Shown here: positions 1-7,899 of the stretch, piece after piece
How positions within the stretch are numbered: the stretch's first letter is position 1
Layout of the letters: every line of letters starts with the position of its first letter
From: Kribbella aluminosa
GTDB lineage: Bacteria; Actinomycetota; Actinomycetes; Propionibacteriales; Kribbellaceae
DNA: 64,000 nucleotides
Assembly (NCBI RefSeq): GCF_017876295.1
Contig: NZ_JAGINT010000001.1
Coordinates: 1,240,001-1,304,000 of the forward strand
Direction: 5' to 3'
Translations under genes and position numbers: made by a program
Notes under the pieces: generated by a model
The model's database searches: none
Told to the model about the DNA's origin: nothing
What the model saw: the letters and a program-made list of their open reading frames with translations, nothing else

Positions 1-485
1 TGCTGCTGCTGGTGATCGGCCTCGCGGTCACCCAGATCGCGATCTGGGGGCACCGGCAACAAGCCAGAGCGTCCCGGCGGCGTGGATACCTGGACGGCGT
101 GATCACCGTCTCCCAGGCGGTTGCGACCGGCGCGTCGGCCGACGACCTGATCGAACAGGTCCGCGCGGAACTCACCGCCGTACTGGGCATCGACGGCGTG
201 AAGTTCGTTGCCGGAAGCAAACAGACCACGGCCCCGCGACTGAACCCCGACGGCTCGGTCACCCGCGGATCCCACGTCCTCAAGGTGGAACGCGACGGCC
301 TCCCCACGAACGCCGAGATCGAACTCCCCGTCCAGCACGCCGGCATCCCCCGCGGCCGCTTCCTCCTCACCGCGGCCGCCCGCATCGCCCGCCCCGACCT
401 CGAACAACGCCTGGTAGCCGTGGCCCTCGCCGACCAGGTAGGCGCCGCCCTCAACACCCAAGAACCCGCCCGCCCCCACGTCTGA
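1..485 (+). CDS. C-terminal part of a membrane sensor-like protein (DUF4118 type)
   Basis: The gene is cut by the left edge: the frame is open from base 3 and begins inside a hydrophobic stretch (LLLVIGLAVTQIAIW), read as the last membrane segment. After a basic stop-transfer patch (HRQQARASRRR) comes a soluble domain of about 125 residues with alternating hydrophobic strands, like the small GAF-like tail of DUF4118 sensor proteins. No histidine-kinase H box or ATPase motif follows before the stop, so this gene's own output domain is absent or degenerate. The family call comes from recognised style, not from an alignment; a generic two-domain membrane sensor is the alternative. No hairpin follows the stop. 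Confidence 0.5.
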   Translation, partial: LLLVIGLAVTQIAIWGHRQQARASRRRGYLDGVITVSQAVATGASADDLIEQVRAELTAVLGIDGVKFVAGSKQTTAPRLNPDGSVTRGSHVLKVERDGLPTNAEIELPVQHAGIPRGRFLLTAAARIARPDLEQRLVAVALADQVGAALNTQEPARPHV

Positions 486-633
486 CCCTCCGTAAACTTC
501 ATCAACACCCGATACAACTCCTGGAATTGCAGGGGTTTCGGTTGGGAAACATCAGGGGTGATTCTCAGATTGTGTTCAGGAAGGGGTCGTAGGATCTTGA
601 TACGGCCCCGGATGTGGGTCATCAGGAGGAAAC

Positions 634-1461
634 ATGCAGAGCAGTAACCCGGTGCTGAACCGGTCGAGTGCGTTTGCGCCTGGCCACGGGCAGGCCTATC
701 CGGGGGCCGCTCCGTACGGTCAGCAGGCTCCCTACGGCTACGGCGGGTCGGGTATGCCGCCGCAGCAGTACCAGGGGGCTCCGGCGGCGAGCCGGCCGAT
801 GACGCTGGACGACGTGATCGTGAAGACCGCGGTCACCCTGGGCGTCGTCGTGGCGGCTGCCGCGGTGGCGTGGTGGATGATTCCGGCGACGCTGGTCACG
901 CCGGCGTTCCTGGGCGGCATGCTGGTCGCCTTCGCGATCGCCATGGTGCTGTCGTTCTCCCGCAAGGTGAACCCGGCGCTCGTGATGGTGTACGCCGCCG
1001 CCGAGGGCGTGTTCCTCGGGATCGGCAGCAAGTTCATCGCCCACTGGGTGGGTGACTCCGGCATCATCGTGCAGGCCGTGCTGGCCACGATGGTGACGGC
1101 CGGCCTGACACTGGCCAGCTACAAGTACTTCGCGATCAAGGTGACGCCGAAGTTCACCAAGATGGTGATCATCGGCACGATGGGCTTCGCCGGCGTAATG
1201 CTGATCAACCTGGTGCTCAGCCTGTTCGGCCTCAGCACCGGGATCAGCGGGTTCGGTCCGATGGGGCTGCTGTTCGCGGCGCTCGGCGCGGGCCTGGCGG
1301 TGTTCAACCTGATCCTCGACTTCGACATGGTCGAGCAGGGCGTCCGCCAGGGTGCCCCGCAGAACGAGGCCTGGCGGGCGGCGTTCGCGCTGACCGTCAC
1401 GCTGGTCTGGCTGTACTGGAACATCCTGCGCATCCTCGCCATCCTCCGCGGCGGCGACTGA
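634..1461 (+). CDS. Bax inhibitor-1/YccA family membrane protein
   Basis: A 275-residue integral membrane protein. Residues 1-50 are a soluble Gly/Pro/Gln/Tyr-rich tail (repeated PYG and QQ), followed by about seven hydrophobic segments and the family-like stretches NPALVMVYAAAEGVFLG and, near the end, FDMVEQGV. This is the layout of actinobacterial Bax inhibitor-1-like proteins. Homologues such as B. subtilis YetJ are pH-sensitive calcium leak channels; that activity here is inferred only. The ATG is well placed behind AGGAGG (about 5 nt). A strong hairpin follows the stop, so the gene probably forms a single transcription unit. Confidence 0.85.
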   Translation: MQSSNPVLNRSSAFAPGHGQAYPGAAPYGQQAPYGYGGSGMPPQQYQGAPAASRPMTLDDVIVKTAVTLGVVVAAAAVAWWMIPATLVTPAFLGGMLVAFAIAMVLSFSRKVNPALVMVYAAAEGVFLGIGSKFIAHWVGDSGIIVQAVLATMVTAGLTLASYKYFAIKVTPKFTKMVIIGTMGFAGVMLINLVLSLFGLSTGISGFGPMGLLFAALGAGLAVFNLILDFDMVEQGVRQGAPQNEAWRAAFALTVTLVWLYWNILRILAILRGGD

Positions 1462-1481
1462 CCCAGCAGGTAACAGGCAAC

Positions 1482-1513
1482 GGAAGGGCCGGTCCAGGTG
1501 GGCCGGCCCTTCC
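1482..1513. terminator. Bidirectional terminator hairpin
   Basis: An 11-bp perfect inverted repeat (GGAAGGGCCGG, 1482-1492, with CCGGCCCTTCC, 1503-1513) whose inner bases can extend the stem. It lies between the convergent Bax-inhibitor and DUF2252 genes. There is no long T tract, as is usual for high-GC actinobacterial terminators. Confidence 0.75.
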
Positions 1514-1515
1514 GG

Positions 1516-1565
1516 CGTTCTCAACCGGCGTACTGCTTGTCGTTCTCAACCGGCGTACTGCTTGT
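1516..1565. repeat. Perfect 25-bp tandem duplication at the 3' end of the DUF2252 gene
   Basis: CGTTCTCAACCGGCGTACTGC plus TTGT occurs at 1516-1540 and again, without a gap, at 1541-1565. The right-hand copy carries the last codons (KQYAG) and stop of the minus-strand DUF2252 gene; the left-hand copy lies just beyond the stop. The unit is not a multiple of three, so it adds only untranslated sequence. It looks like a recent slippage duplication. Confidence 0.9.
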
Positions 1566-2568
1566 ACAGCGCCGTCGTGTCTTTCGTGAGCCGCTGCGTC
1601 CCCTCCAGCAACCAGTCGGATGGCAGCGTCCCGACGTGCCGTCGCGCCTCCCGCAAGTGGTGCGGAACGGCACCATGTACGTCGGCAGCCGCGTGGGCCA
1701 TCGACGTCAGCACGAGCTCGACCGCGCGCGGGCGCAGCGACTCGATCGCGATCCGCTCGACGTCGGGGGAGAGCCCGCGGAGCTGCCATCCGGCGATCCG
1801 GCGCATCGGATCCGGCCCGCGGAGGGTGCTCAGGATCCGTCCGTACAGCAGGTCGTCCGGCTGCAGCCCGACGTCCACGTAGTCCGCGGTGGCCGGCCCG
1901 ACCACCTTCACCTCGCGTGCGAGGTCGTGACCGACCGCGACCAGCCGCGGATGCCCGAGCGACCCGGTGCCGGCCTGACGGCGATGCCACGACGCGTCCG
2001 GGACAGCCACCGCCTTCCGTACGGCGGCCGGCAGACTCGACGGATCGGCGGCCGCCCCCTCTCGGAGCTTGCCGTAGTACCGAGCGGCGCTGGGCGGCTT
2101 CGGTACCAACGCCCGCAGGTGTTTCGCGCCCGGGCCGGCCAGGTCGACGGCCCGCCCCGGCTTCGCCGTCGACCACGCGTCCAGCAGCACCCGGCAGATC
2201 CGCTTCGGGCTGATCGCCACCTGCGGCGTCAGTACGGCGGACACCGCGAGCCGCAACAGATCGAGCGTCGGCGGCCCCCACGCCAACTCGTCGAAGTCGT
2301 TCACGCCCCAGCGCCGAACGCCGCGATGATCCCGCCAGGTCCCGAAGTTCTCCACATGCAGATCGCCGACCGTCGGTACCTGTGGCCCCGCCAGCAGGTC
2401 GGGCGCCAGTACGGCGACCCGCTCCAGCCACAGGTAGTACGTCCCGCGCAGGAACCGCAGCGGATCACCCGCCAGTTCGTGATGCTTGAGCTTCAGATCC
2501 TCCGGTACGACGGGAATCCTGGCCGCCAGCCACTTCTCGTACGCCGCGGTCGCGGTCTGTACTGTCAT
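1546..2568 (-). CDS. DUF2252 domain protein
   Basis: A 340-residue cytoplasmic protein with the hallmarks of DUF2252: an N-terminal FLRGTYYLW stretch, VGDLHVENFGTWRD (residues about 67-80) and NDFDELAWGPPTLDLLRLA. The GD-H-x-E-N and N-D-F-D motifs resemble the catalytic and metal-binding loops of the protein-kinase/aminoglycoside-phosphotransferase fold, so a kinase-like activity is possible; no substrate is known. Its ATG overlaps the stop of the upstream antiporter gene (ATGA), so the two are translated as a coupled pair. The 3' end carries a 25-bp tandem duplication. Confidence 0.85.
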   Translation of the reverse strand: MTVQTATAAYEKWLAARIPVVPEDLKLKHHELAGDPLRFLRGTYYLWLERVAVLAPDLLAGPQVPTVGDLHVENFGTWRDHRGVRRWGVNDFDELAWGPPTLDLLRLAVSAVLTPQVAISPKRICRVLLDAWSTAKPGRAVDLAGPGAKHLRALVPKPPSAARYYGKLREGAAADPSSLPAAVRKAVAVPDASWHRRQAGTGSLGHPRLVAVGHDLAREVKVVGPATADYVDVGLQPDDLLYGRILSTLRGPDPMRRIAGWQLRGLSPDVERIAIESLRPRAVELVLTSMAHAAADVHGAVPHHLREARRHVGTLPSDWLLEGTQRLTKDTTALYKQYAG

Positions 2569-3704
2569 TTCGTTGCCACCAATCCACGCCGTACGGCGAA
2601 TCCGCCCGCGACGGCGCTGATCGCGATCGTGATCAGTGCGCCGAGGATCAACGCAGCCGGCTCACCCGGCTGGAGCACGTGCAGCGACGTACCGACGGTG
2701 GCCGCCGCCACCGGGACGCCGAGCTGGGCCGCCGCGAGCGCGCCGATGCTCAGCGGCTGCCGGGTGAGCTTCCCGGACAGGTGGCTGATCACCGCGCCGA
2801 CACCGAGCGCGGCGCCGAGACCGATGAACGCCGGCTTGGTGCCGAGTTCCCGCAGGTCGAGCGACGCGCCGAGCCAGACGAAGAACACCGGGCCGAGGAA
2901 CCCCTCGGTCAGTGCGAACAGCTGCCGGGCCAGTCGCCGCGGCTCGCCGACCGCGGCCACGGCCAGCCCGAGCACGAACCCGGCCAGCATGATCGACACG
3001 TGTGTCGCGGCCGCCAGCCCGGCCAGCGCGAACAGCACCATCAGGCTGATCCGCAGCTCGACCGCGAACCGCCGGTCCTCGGACACGTCGTGCACCCGGT
3101 GCCGGACGCCGGACTTCTCCGCCTTGTTCAGACCGAAGAACACCACCACGCCCGCCACGAGCACCGCGAGCGCGCCGAACGCCGCCCGGCCGGCGTGCGG
3201 CGGGTCGATCGCGAGCGGCAGCGCGACGATGCAGGTGGCGTCCGCGATCGCGACCTGGGGGAGCAGCTCGACCACCGACCGCCCGCCGAGCCCGAGCGAG
3301 TCGACGATCGGCAGGACCAGCGCCGCCGACGAGGACGACATCAGTACGGCGTACAGCGGGATGTGGCCGGTGCCGAAGAGGGCGTTCAGCGCGAACGCGA
3401 GTGCGGTCGCGACGATCCCGGTGACGACCGCGCGGAGCAGGCCGGGGCGGATCGCCCGCCGCAGGCTCTCGTCCCGGACCGGAACGTGGGTGCCGGCAAC
3501 GAACATCACCAGCCCGAACCCGATGTCGGCGAGGAACGTGAAGCTCGGGTCGGACGCGCTCAGGTACCCGATCCCGGTCTTGCCGAGGATGACCCCGGCG
3601 ATCAGTTCGCCGAGCACGATCGGGATGTGCCAGCCGCGCCGCAGCGCGAGCAGCGGCCCGGCCAGTCCGACCGCGATGACCACCGCCAGCATGGTGAAGC
3701 TCAC
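2565..3704 (-). CDS. Monovalent cation:proton antiporter (CPA2/Kef-like)
   Basis: A 379-residue membrane protein with about eleven to twelve hydrophobic segments and CPA2 signatures: PIVLGELIAGVILGKTGIG near the N terminus, GLVMFVAGTHV, and FFVWLGASLDL near residue 290. It should exchange Na+ or K+ for H+ across the cytoplasmic membrane. There is no C-terminal RCK/TrkA domain, so regulation is not of the KefB/C kind. The GTG start was chosen because AGGAG sits about 7 nt upstream; the frame stays open far beyond it, but that part is arginine-rich and lies antisense to the next gene. Coupled by an ATGA overlap to the DUF2252 gene. Confidence 0.85.
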   Translation of the reverse strand: MSFTMLAVVIAVGLAGPLLALRRGWHIPIVLGELIAGVILGKTGIGYLSASDPSFTFLADIGFGLVMFVAGTHVPVRDESLRRAIRPGLLRAVVTGIVATALAFALNALFGTGHIPLYAVLMSSSSAALVLPIVDSLGLGGRSVVELLPQVAIADATCIVALPLAIDPPHAGRAAFGALAVLVAGVVVFFGLNKAEKSGVRHRVHDVSEDRRFAVELRISLMVLFALAGLAAATHVSIMLAGFVLGLAVAAVGEPRRLARQLFALTEGFLGPVFFVWLGASLDLRELGTKPAFIGLGAALGVGAVISHLSGKLTRQPLSIGALAAAQLGVPVAAATVGTSLHVLQPGEPAALILGALITIAISAVAGGFAVRRGLVATK

Positions 3705-3821
3705 CGGGTAGCTCCTTTCCCCAGATCGCCATTGTGCATCCGGGACGCTGAGGAACGGCGACGGCGCGGCGCCGGCAGGTTCCGGAAGTGGCCCGTCCGG
3801 TTCCGGTTCTACCGTGGTCGC

Positions 3822-4784
3822 ATGCAGACTGCGTGGTACGACGCCCCCTCGCACACGGCCGGCGCCGCGCTGGCCGCCACCGTCACGGCAGCCGCCGACG
3901 TCGACATACGGGCCACCGGCGTACGGGTCCGGGCCGAGGACCTGACCGCGGTCTCGGCGGCGGCCCGGAAGCTCGGGCTCACCGAGGGCTCGACCCGAAC
4001 GCTGACCGTACTGATCGAAGCGGCGAACCCGCCCGCGATCCAGGCCTTCTGGGACGTGATGCTCGGCGCCTCGATCTTCCCGGTACGGCGCCTCGACGAG
4101 CCGCGGCCGCTCCGGAACCGGATCCACGTGGACGTGGTCCGCCCGTACGACGAAGTGCTGCGCGCCCGCGGCGACCGCGAACCGTCGGGCCCGTTCGGTG
4201 TGATGCTGGCCGACGACGAGGGCAACGAGGTCGACCTGGTCCCGGGCGACCCGCTCCCCAGGACCACCGACTGGTACGCGTTGTTCAGCGCGATGGTCCA
4301 CTACCCGAAGGCGCCGGCAGGGTTCGTCACGACCGTGGCGGAGCTGGCCGACGCCGCGGGCGTCCCGCTGCAGCTCGACGTACGGACGGAAGGCGTGACG
4401 ATCGCGAGCCGGAAGGACGCGTGGGCGGACGGCACCGGTGCGGCGGATCCGGCGTTCGTCGCACTCGCCCGGCAGACCGAGGGTGCGGCCAAGGATCTCG
4501 GACTCCGTGCGGATCCGGCGCCGTTGCGGTTCGTGCAGTTCGGCATCGACGCCCTCGATGTTCAAGCGGTACGGGCGTTCTGGACCGAGTTGCTGGGCTA
4601 CGAAAGGGACAGCAGGCCGGACGTCACCGACATCTACGATCCGCGCGACCTGAATCCGGTGCTGTTCTTCCAGCAGTTGCGGGAACCCCGGCCGCAGCGG
4701 AACCGGATCCGGTTCGAGCTGGCGGGCCGAAACCCTTACCTGGTGGCGGATCCGGAGGGCAACGAAGTACTCGCCGGAACGTGA
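3822..4784 (+). CDS. Two-domain VOC/glyoxalase-like protein
   Basis: A 320-residue soluble protein built from two similar halves. Each half carries the ending typical of glyoxalase-like domains: PRPLRNRIHVDV then DDEGNEVDLV in the first, PRPQRNRIRFEL then DPEGNEVLAG in the second. The VOC superfamily covers dioxygenases, isomerases and antibiotic-binding proteins, so substrate and metal use are open. There is no Shine-Dalgarno sequence; a -10-like TACCGT (3810-3815) lies exactly 6 nt before the ATG, which suggests a leaderless mRNA and supports this start. Confidence 0.8.
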   Translation: MQTAWYDAPSHTAGAALAATVTAAADVDIRATGVRVRAEDLTAVSAAARKLGLTEGSTRTLTVLIEAANPPAIQAFWDVMLGASIFPVRRLDEPRPLRNRIHVDVVRPYDEVLRARGDREPSGPFGVMLADDEGNEVDLVPGDPLPRTTDWYALFSAMVHYPKAPAGFVTTVAELADAAGVPLQLDVRTEGVTIASRKDAWADGTGAADPAFVALARQTEGAAKDLGLRADPAPLRFVQFGIDALDVQAVRAFWTELLGYERDSRPDVTDIYDPRDLNPVLFFQQLREPRPQRNRIRFELAGRNPYLVADPEGNEVLAGT

Positions 4785-4818
4785 AAGACCTGCCCCTCCA
4801 CCTGAAGGGGCAGGTCTT
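4785..4818. terminator. Bidirectional terminator hairpin
   Basis: A perfect 13-bp inverted repeat: AAGACCTGCCCCT (4785-4797) and AGGGGCAGGTCTT (4806-4818) with an 8-nt loop. It begins right after the VOC stop codon and separates that gene from the convergent DUF4287-like gene. Confidence 0.85.
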
Positions 4819-4839
4819 CGAGTTTGTCTCCTTTGCGGC

Positions 4840-5070
4840 TCAGCTCATTCGCCGATGCGCCTTGACCAGGTCGAACTCGTGGACGATGGCGGTCGCGTGC
4901 CCATGCGCGAGCGCGTACTCGCTGGAGAGCCATCGCACTCTGTCGTCGAAGCGCAGGAACGACGGTCCGTCGTTCATCAGCTGGAACCACTCGGTCATTG
5001 CGCGTCCGGTGCATCTGGGCACGGCCTCCACCAAACGCTGATGCGTCTCTTCGGAGTGGTTCAAGCCCAT
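4840..5070 (-). CDS. DUF4287-like small protein
   Basis: A 76-residue soluble protein. The central W-F-x-L and the C-terminal WLSSEYALAHGHATAIVHE match the DUF4287 pattern, in which a helix ends in GxGHGHANAIVH. The family has no firm function; members are small, sometimes annotated with DUF5655. The start has a good GGGAGG box 5 nt upstream. It ends just before the shared terminator at 4785-4818. The SGNH hydrolase gene upstream on the same strand ends 115 nt away, so co-transcription is possible. Confidence 0.7.
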   Translation of the reverse strand: MGLNHSEETHQRLVEAVPRCTGRAMTEWFQLMNDGPSFLRFDDRVRWLSSEYALAHGHATAIVHEFDLVKAHRRMS

Positions 5071-5185
5071 CTTCGCCTCCCGTTATCGGGGTACCGCGTA
5101 GTTATCGACTGTGCACCACCTGGCCGCCCGGAATCAAGACTCCCGACAGGAAAGTCGCCGCTCAGCGGACGCCGAATTCCAGCAA

Positions 5186-6214
5186 CTATTGGCAGACGGG
5201 CACGGTTTCCGGATTTTCCGCTGCGGGTTCCTCGACCCGGTCGACCTCGGCCTTCGGGTGCCGGCGGCGGTGCCGCAGCTCCGCCCAGCGACCGCGCGGG
5301 CCGCGTTCCCGGCCGGCCACCTCGGTGGCGGCGACCTCGGTACCGGCCCGGCGGGCGGCCTGGACGGCAGCCTGCGCGATCGGCAGGATCGCCTCGCCAC
5401 GGAACGGCTCCGGGTGCACGAACGACTCCGGCCCGACCCCCATCGCGGCCGCCACCGACGGCAGCAGTGCGGCGGACGCGGCGGCGTACCCGGTCGCCGA
5501 CGGGTGGAAGTTGTCCCGGCCCCACATCGACGGATCGGTGCGGAACACCTCGCCGAGCAGTGAGCCCAGCGACACGGACCGGCCGCCTGCTTCGACGACG
5601 GCGATCGTCTGAGCGGCGGCCAGCCGGTGGCTCCAGGACCGGGCGACCTGCCGCAGCGGCGGCATGATCGTCCGGACCACGCCCAGGTCCGGGCAGGTAC
5701 CTACCACCACCTCACAGTTCGCGGCGCGCAACCGGCGGACGGCGGTCGAGAGCAACCGGACCGAGGTCGACGGCGGCATCTTCGCCTTCACGTCGTTGAC
5801 GCCGATCAGGATGACGGCCACATGCGGACCGGCCTGCAGCGCGGAGTCGACCTGGGCCGCGAGATCGGTCGACTTCGCCCCGGTCTTCGACACGTCGACG
5901 AGCCGCACCGGACGCTCGGCCAGGTCGGCGAGACCGGAGGCGAGCAGCACCCCGGGAGTCTCGTCCGGCGACTCGGTGCCGTAGCCGGCGGCACTGGAGT
6001 CGCCGATCATGGCGAACGTGATCGGATGTCCTGGATGCCGGCCGTACAGGCCGTCGCCCGGAGTGGGGTAGTACCTCGTCGGTCCGATCACGCGCTTCGC
6101 GTACTCGGCCTCAGCGGTCAGTACGCCGTACAGCGTGGCACCGATGAGTCCGAGACCCCCGCCCCCGAAGGCTGCGGCCTGGGCCAGCTTCTTGGCTGCC
6201 CGGGCTCTACTCAT
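5186..6214 (-). CDS. SGNH/GDSL-family hydrolase, membrane anchored
   Basis: A 342-residue protein. An N-terminal basic stretch and one hydrophobic segment (about residues 10-35) look like an uncleaved signal anchor, so the enzyme should face outside. The SGNH blocks are all present: block I GDSSAAGYG (catalytic Ser), block III GVNDVK (Asn) and block V DNFHPSATGY (Asp/His). This predicts an esterase or acyl hydrolase. It lies back to back with cystathionine beta-synthase, the same arrangement as Rv1075c/cbs of M. tuberculosis as I recall it. The C-terminal 60 residues are a charged, probably disordered tail. Confidence 0.85.
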   Translation of the reverse strand: MSRARAAKKLAQAAAFGGGGLGLIGATLYGVLTAEAEYAKRVIGPTRYYPTPGDGLYGRHPGHPITFAMIGDSSAAGYGTESPDETPGVLLASGLADLAERPVRLVDVSKTGAKSTDLAAQVDSALQAGPHVAVILIGVNDVKAKMPPSTSVRLLSTAVRRLRAANCEVVVGTCPDLGVVRTIMPPLRQVARSWSHRLAAAQTIAVVEAGGRSVSLGSLLGEVFRTDPSMWGRDNFHPSATGYAAASAALLPSVAAAMGVGPESFVHPEPFRGEAILPIAQAAVQAARRAGTEVAATEVAGRERGPRGRWAELRHRRRHPKAEVDRVEEPAAENPETVPVCQ

Positions 6215-6291
6215 GAGTCAAGGATTACACGGCGTTACAGCGATGCAAGTGAAAATAGGGCAATGCCGCGAGTATCACTACAGTAAAGATC

Positions 6292-7665
6292 GTGCGCTAC
6301 GCAGACTCTCTCCTGGACCTCGTCGGCAACACCCCACTGGTGAGGCTGTCCAAGACCACCGACGGGGCCAAGTCCCTCGTCCTGGCCAAGGTTGAGTACT
6401 TCAACCCCGGCGGCTCGGTGAAGGACCGGATCGCGGTCCGGATGATCGAGGCCGCGGAGGCCTCCGGCGAGCTCAAGCCCGGCGGCACGATCGTCGAGCC
6501 GACCTCCGGCAACACGGGTGTCGGGCTCGCGATGGTCGCCCAGCAGAAGGGCTACAAGTGCGTCTTCGTCTGCCCGGACAAGGTCAGCGAGGACAAGCGC
6601 AACGTGCTCAAGGCGTACGGCGCGGAGGTCGTGGTCTGCCCGACCGCGGTGGCTCCGGAGCACCCGGACTCGTACTACAACGTCTCCGACCGCCTGGTCC
6701 GCGAGATCGAGGGCGCCTGGAAGCCGAACCAGTACGCCAACCCGAACAACCCGCGCTCGCACTACGAGACGACCGGTCCCGAGCTCTGGGAGCAGACCGA
6801 GGGAAAGATCACGCACTTCGTGGCGGGCGTCGGCACCGGCGGCACGATCAGCGGCACCGGGAAGTACCTCAAGGAGGTCTCGAACGGTCGCGTGCAGATC
6901 ATCGGGGCCGACCCGGAGGGCTCGGTGTACTCCGGCGGCACCGGCCGGCCGTACCTGGTCGAGGGTGTCGGTGAGGACTTCTGGCCGGAGACGTACGACC
7001 GGGAGATCTGCGACCGCGTGATCGAGGTGTCCGACGCGGACTCGTTCGCGCTCACCCGGCGACTCGCCCGTGAGGAGGCGATGCTGGTCGGCGGTTCGGC
7101 CGGAATGGCCGCTGCCGCCGCGATCCGGCTCGCGCACGAGCTGGACGACCCCGACGCGGTGATCGTCGTACTGCTGCCGGACGGTGGCCGCGGCTACCTG
7201 ACGAAGGTGTTCAACGACGACTGGCTGGCGCAGTACGGCTTCCTCGCGCACTCCAAGCAGGGCACCACGCTCGGTGACGTACTGGCCGGCAAGGACGGCA
7301 GCCTGCCGCCGCTGGTGCACACGCACCCGCACGAGACGATCGCCGAGGCGGTCGCGATCCTCCGGGAGTACGGCGTCTCCCAGATGCCCGTCGTCCGGGC
7401 GGAGCCGCCGGTGATGGCGGCCGAGGTGGCCGGCGCGGTGTCGGAGCGGACGCTGATGGACGCGCTGTACTCCGGCAAGGCGCGGCTCGCCGATATCGTC
7501 GAGCAGCACATGGACCCGGCGCTGCCGTCCCTTGGCGCCGGCGAACCGGTGACCAAGGCGGTCGAGCTGCTCGAGGGTCGGGACGCCCTGATGGTGCTGG
7601 ACGACGGCAAGCCGGTGGGCGTACTGACCCGGCAGGACCTACTGGTCCATCTGTCCGCCGACTGA
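6292..7665 (+). CDS. cbs: Cystathionine beta-synthase
   Basis: A 457-residue PLP enzyme that condenses homocysteine with serine (or O-acetylserine) to cystathionine, the first step of reverse transsulfuration. The PLP lysine is K44 in NPGGSVKDRIA; the substrate loop TSGNTG and the phosphate-binding GTGGTISGTGK follow. The C-terminal 130 residues hold a pair of CBS domains (HPHETIAEAV and the final VGVLTRQDLL), as in regulated CBS enzymes. metB lies 15 kb downstream on the same strand. A -10-like TACAGT (6279-6284) ends 7 nt before the GTG and there is no clear ribosome binding site, so the mRNA is probably leaderless. Confidence 0.93.
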   Translation: MRYADSLLDLVGNTPLVRLSKTTDGAKSLVLAKVEYFNPGGSVKDRIAVRMIEAAEASGELKPGGTIVEPTSGNTGVGLAMVAQQKGYKCVFVCPDKVSEDKRNVLKAYGAEVVVCPTAVAPEHPDSYYNVSDRLVREIEGAWKPNQYANPNNPRSHYETTGPELWEQTEGKITHFVAGVGTGGTISGTGKYLKEVSNGRVQIIGADPEGSVYSGGTGRPYLVEGVGEDFWPETYDREICDRVIEVSDADSFALTRRLAREEAMLVGGSAGMAAAAAIRLAHELDDPDAVIVVLLPDGGRGYLTKVFNDDWLAQYGFLAHSKQGTTLGDVLAGKDGSLPPLVHTHPHETIAEAVAILREYGVSQMPVVRAEPPVMAAEVAGAVSERTLMDALYSGKARLADIVEQHMDPALPSLGAGEPVTKAVELLEGRDALMVLDDGKPVGVLTRQDLLVHLSAD

Positions 7666-7670
7666 GGTCT

Positions 7671-7766
7671 CTAGCGGTCTACGACTGACGGGATGATGGC
7701 GATCAGTGCGGTGATCACGATGCCGATCACCACGACTGCCGCGCCTGCGATCTGAAGAATGTCCAT
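7671..7766 (-). CDS. Candidate 31-residue single-span membrane peptide
   Basis: An ATG-initiated ORF of 31 codons: MDILQIAGAAVVV, then an unbroken hydrophobic core, ending IIPSVVDR and TAG. AAGGA lies about 10 nt before the ATG. The hydrophobic run of about 22 residues between charged ends (D2; D30, R31) is what a single membrane span looks like. It sits tail to tail with cystathionine beta-synthase, 5 nt beyond its stop, and downstream of the monooxygenase gene on the same strand. Coding is inferred from composition and the ribosome binding site only; no family is recognised. Confidence 0.5.
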   Translation of the reverse strand: MDILQIAGAAVVVIGIVITALIAIIPSVVDR

Positions 7767-7899
7767 GTCTCAAGAGTCCTTCAGTTCCGCCCGGTAGACA
7801 TCGGCCTCCCGGTCGGTCTTTCGCTCATCCCAAGGTCGTACGCCGGGATACCCGGTCTCCTACTAGAGGAGTCCGGGCCATCCCCTAAGGGCACAGAAC

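Noticed and set aside
1498..3711. Very long open frame on the plus strand opposite the DUF2252 and antiporter genes
   Set aside because: Arg/Pro/Ser-rich translation with no domain; it mirrors two well-supported genes on the other strand. Typical antisense shadow in high-GC DNA.
3705..4565. N-terminal extension of the antiporter frame to 4565
   Set aside because: The added part is arginine-rich, antisense to the VOC protein and would bury the first membrane span; a GTG with AGGAG at 3704 fits the family length.
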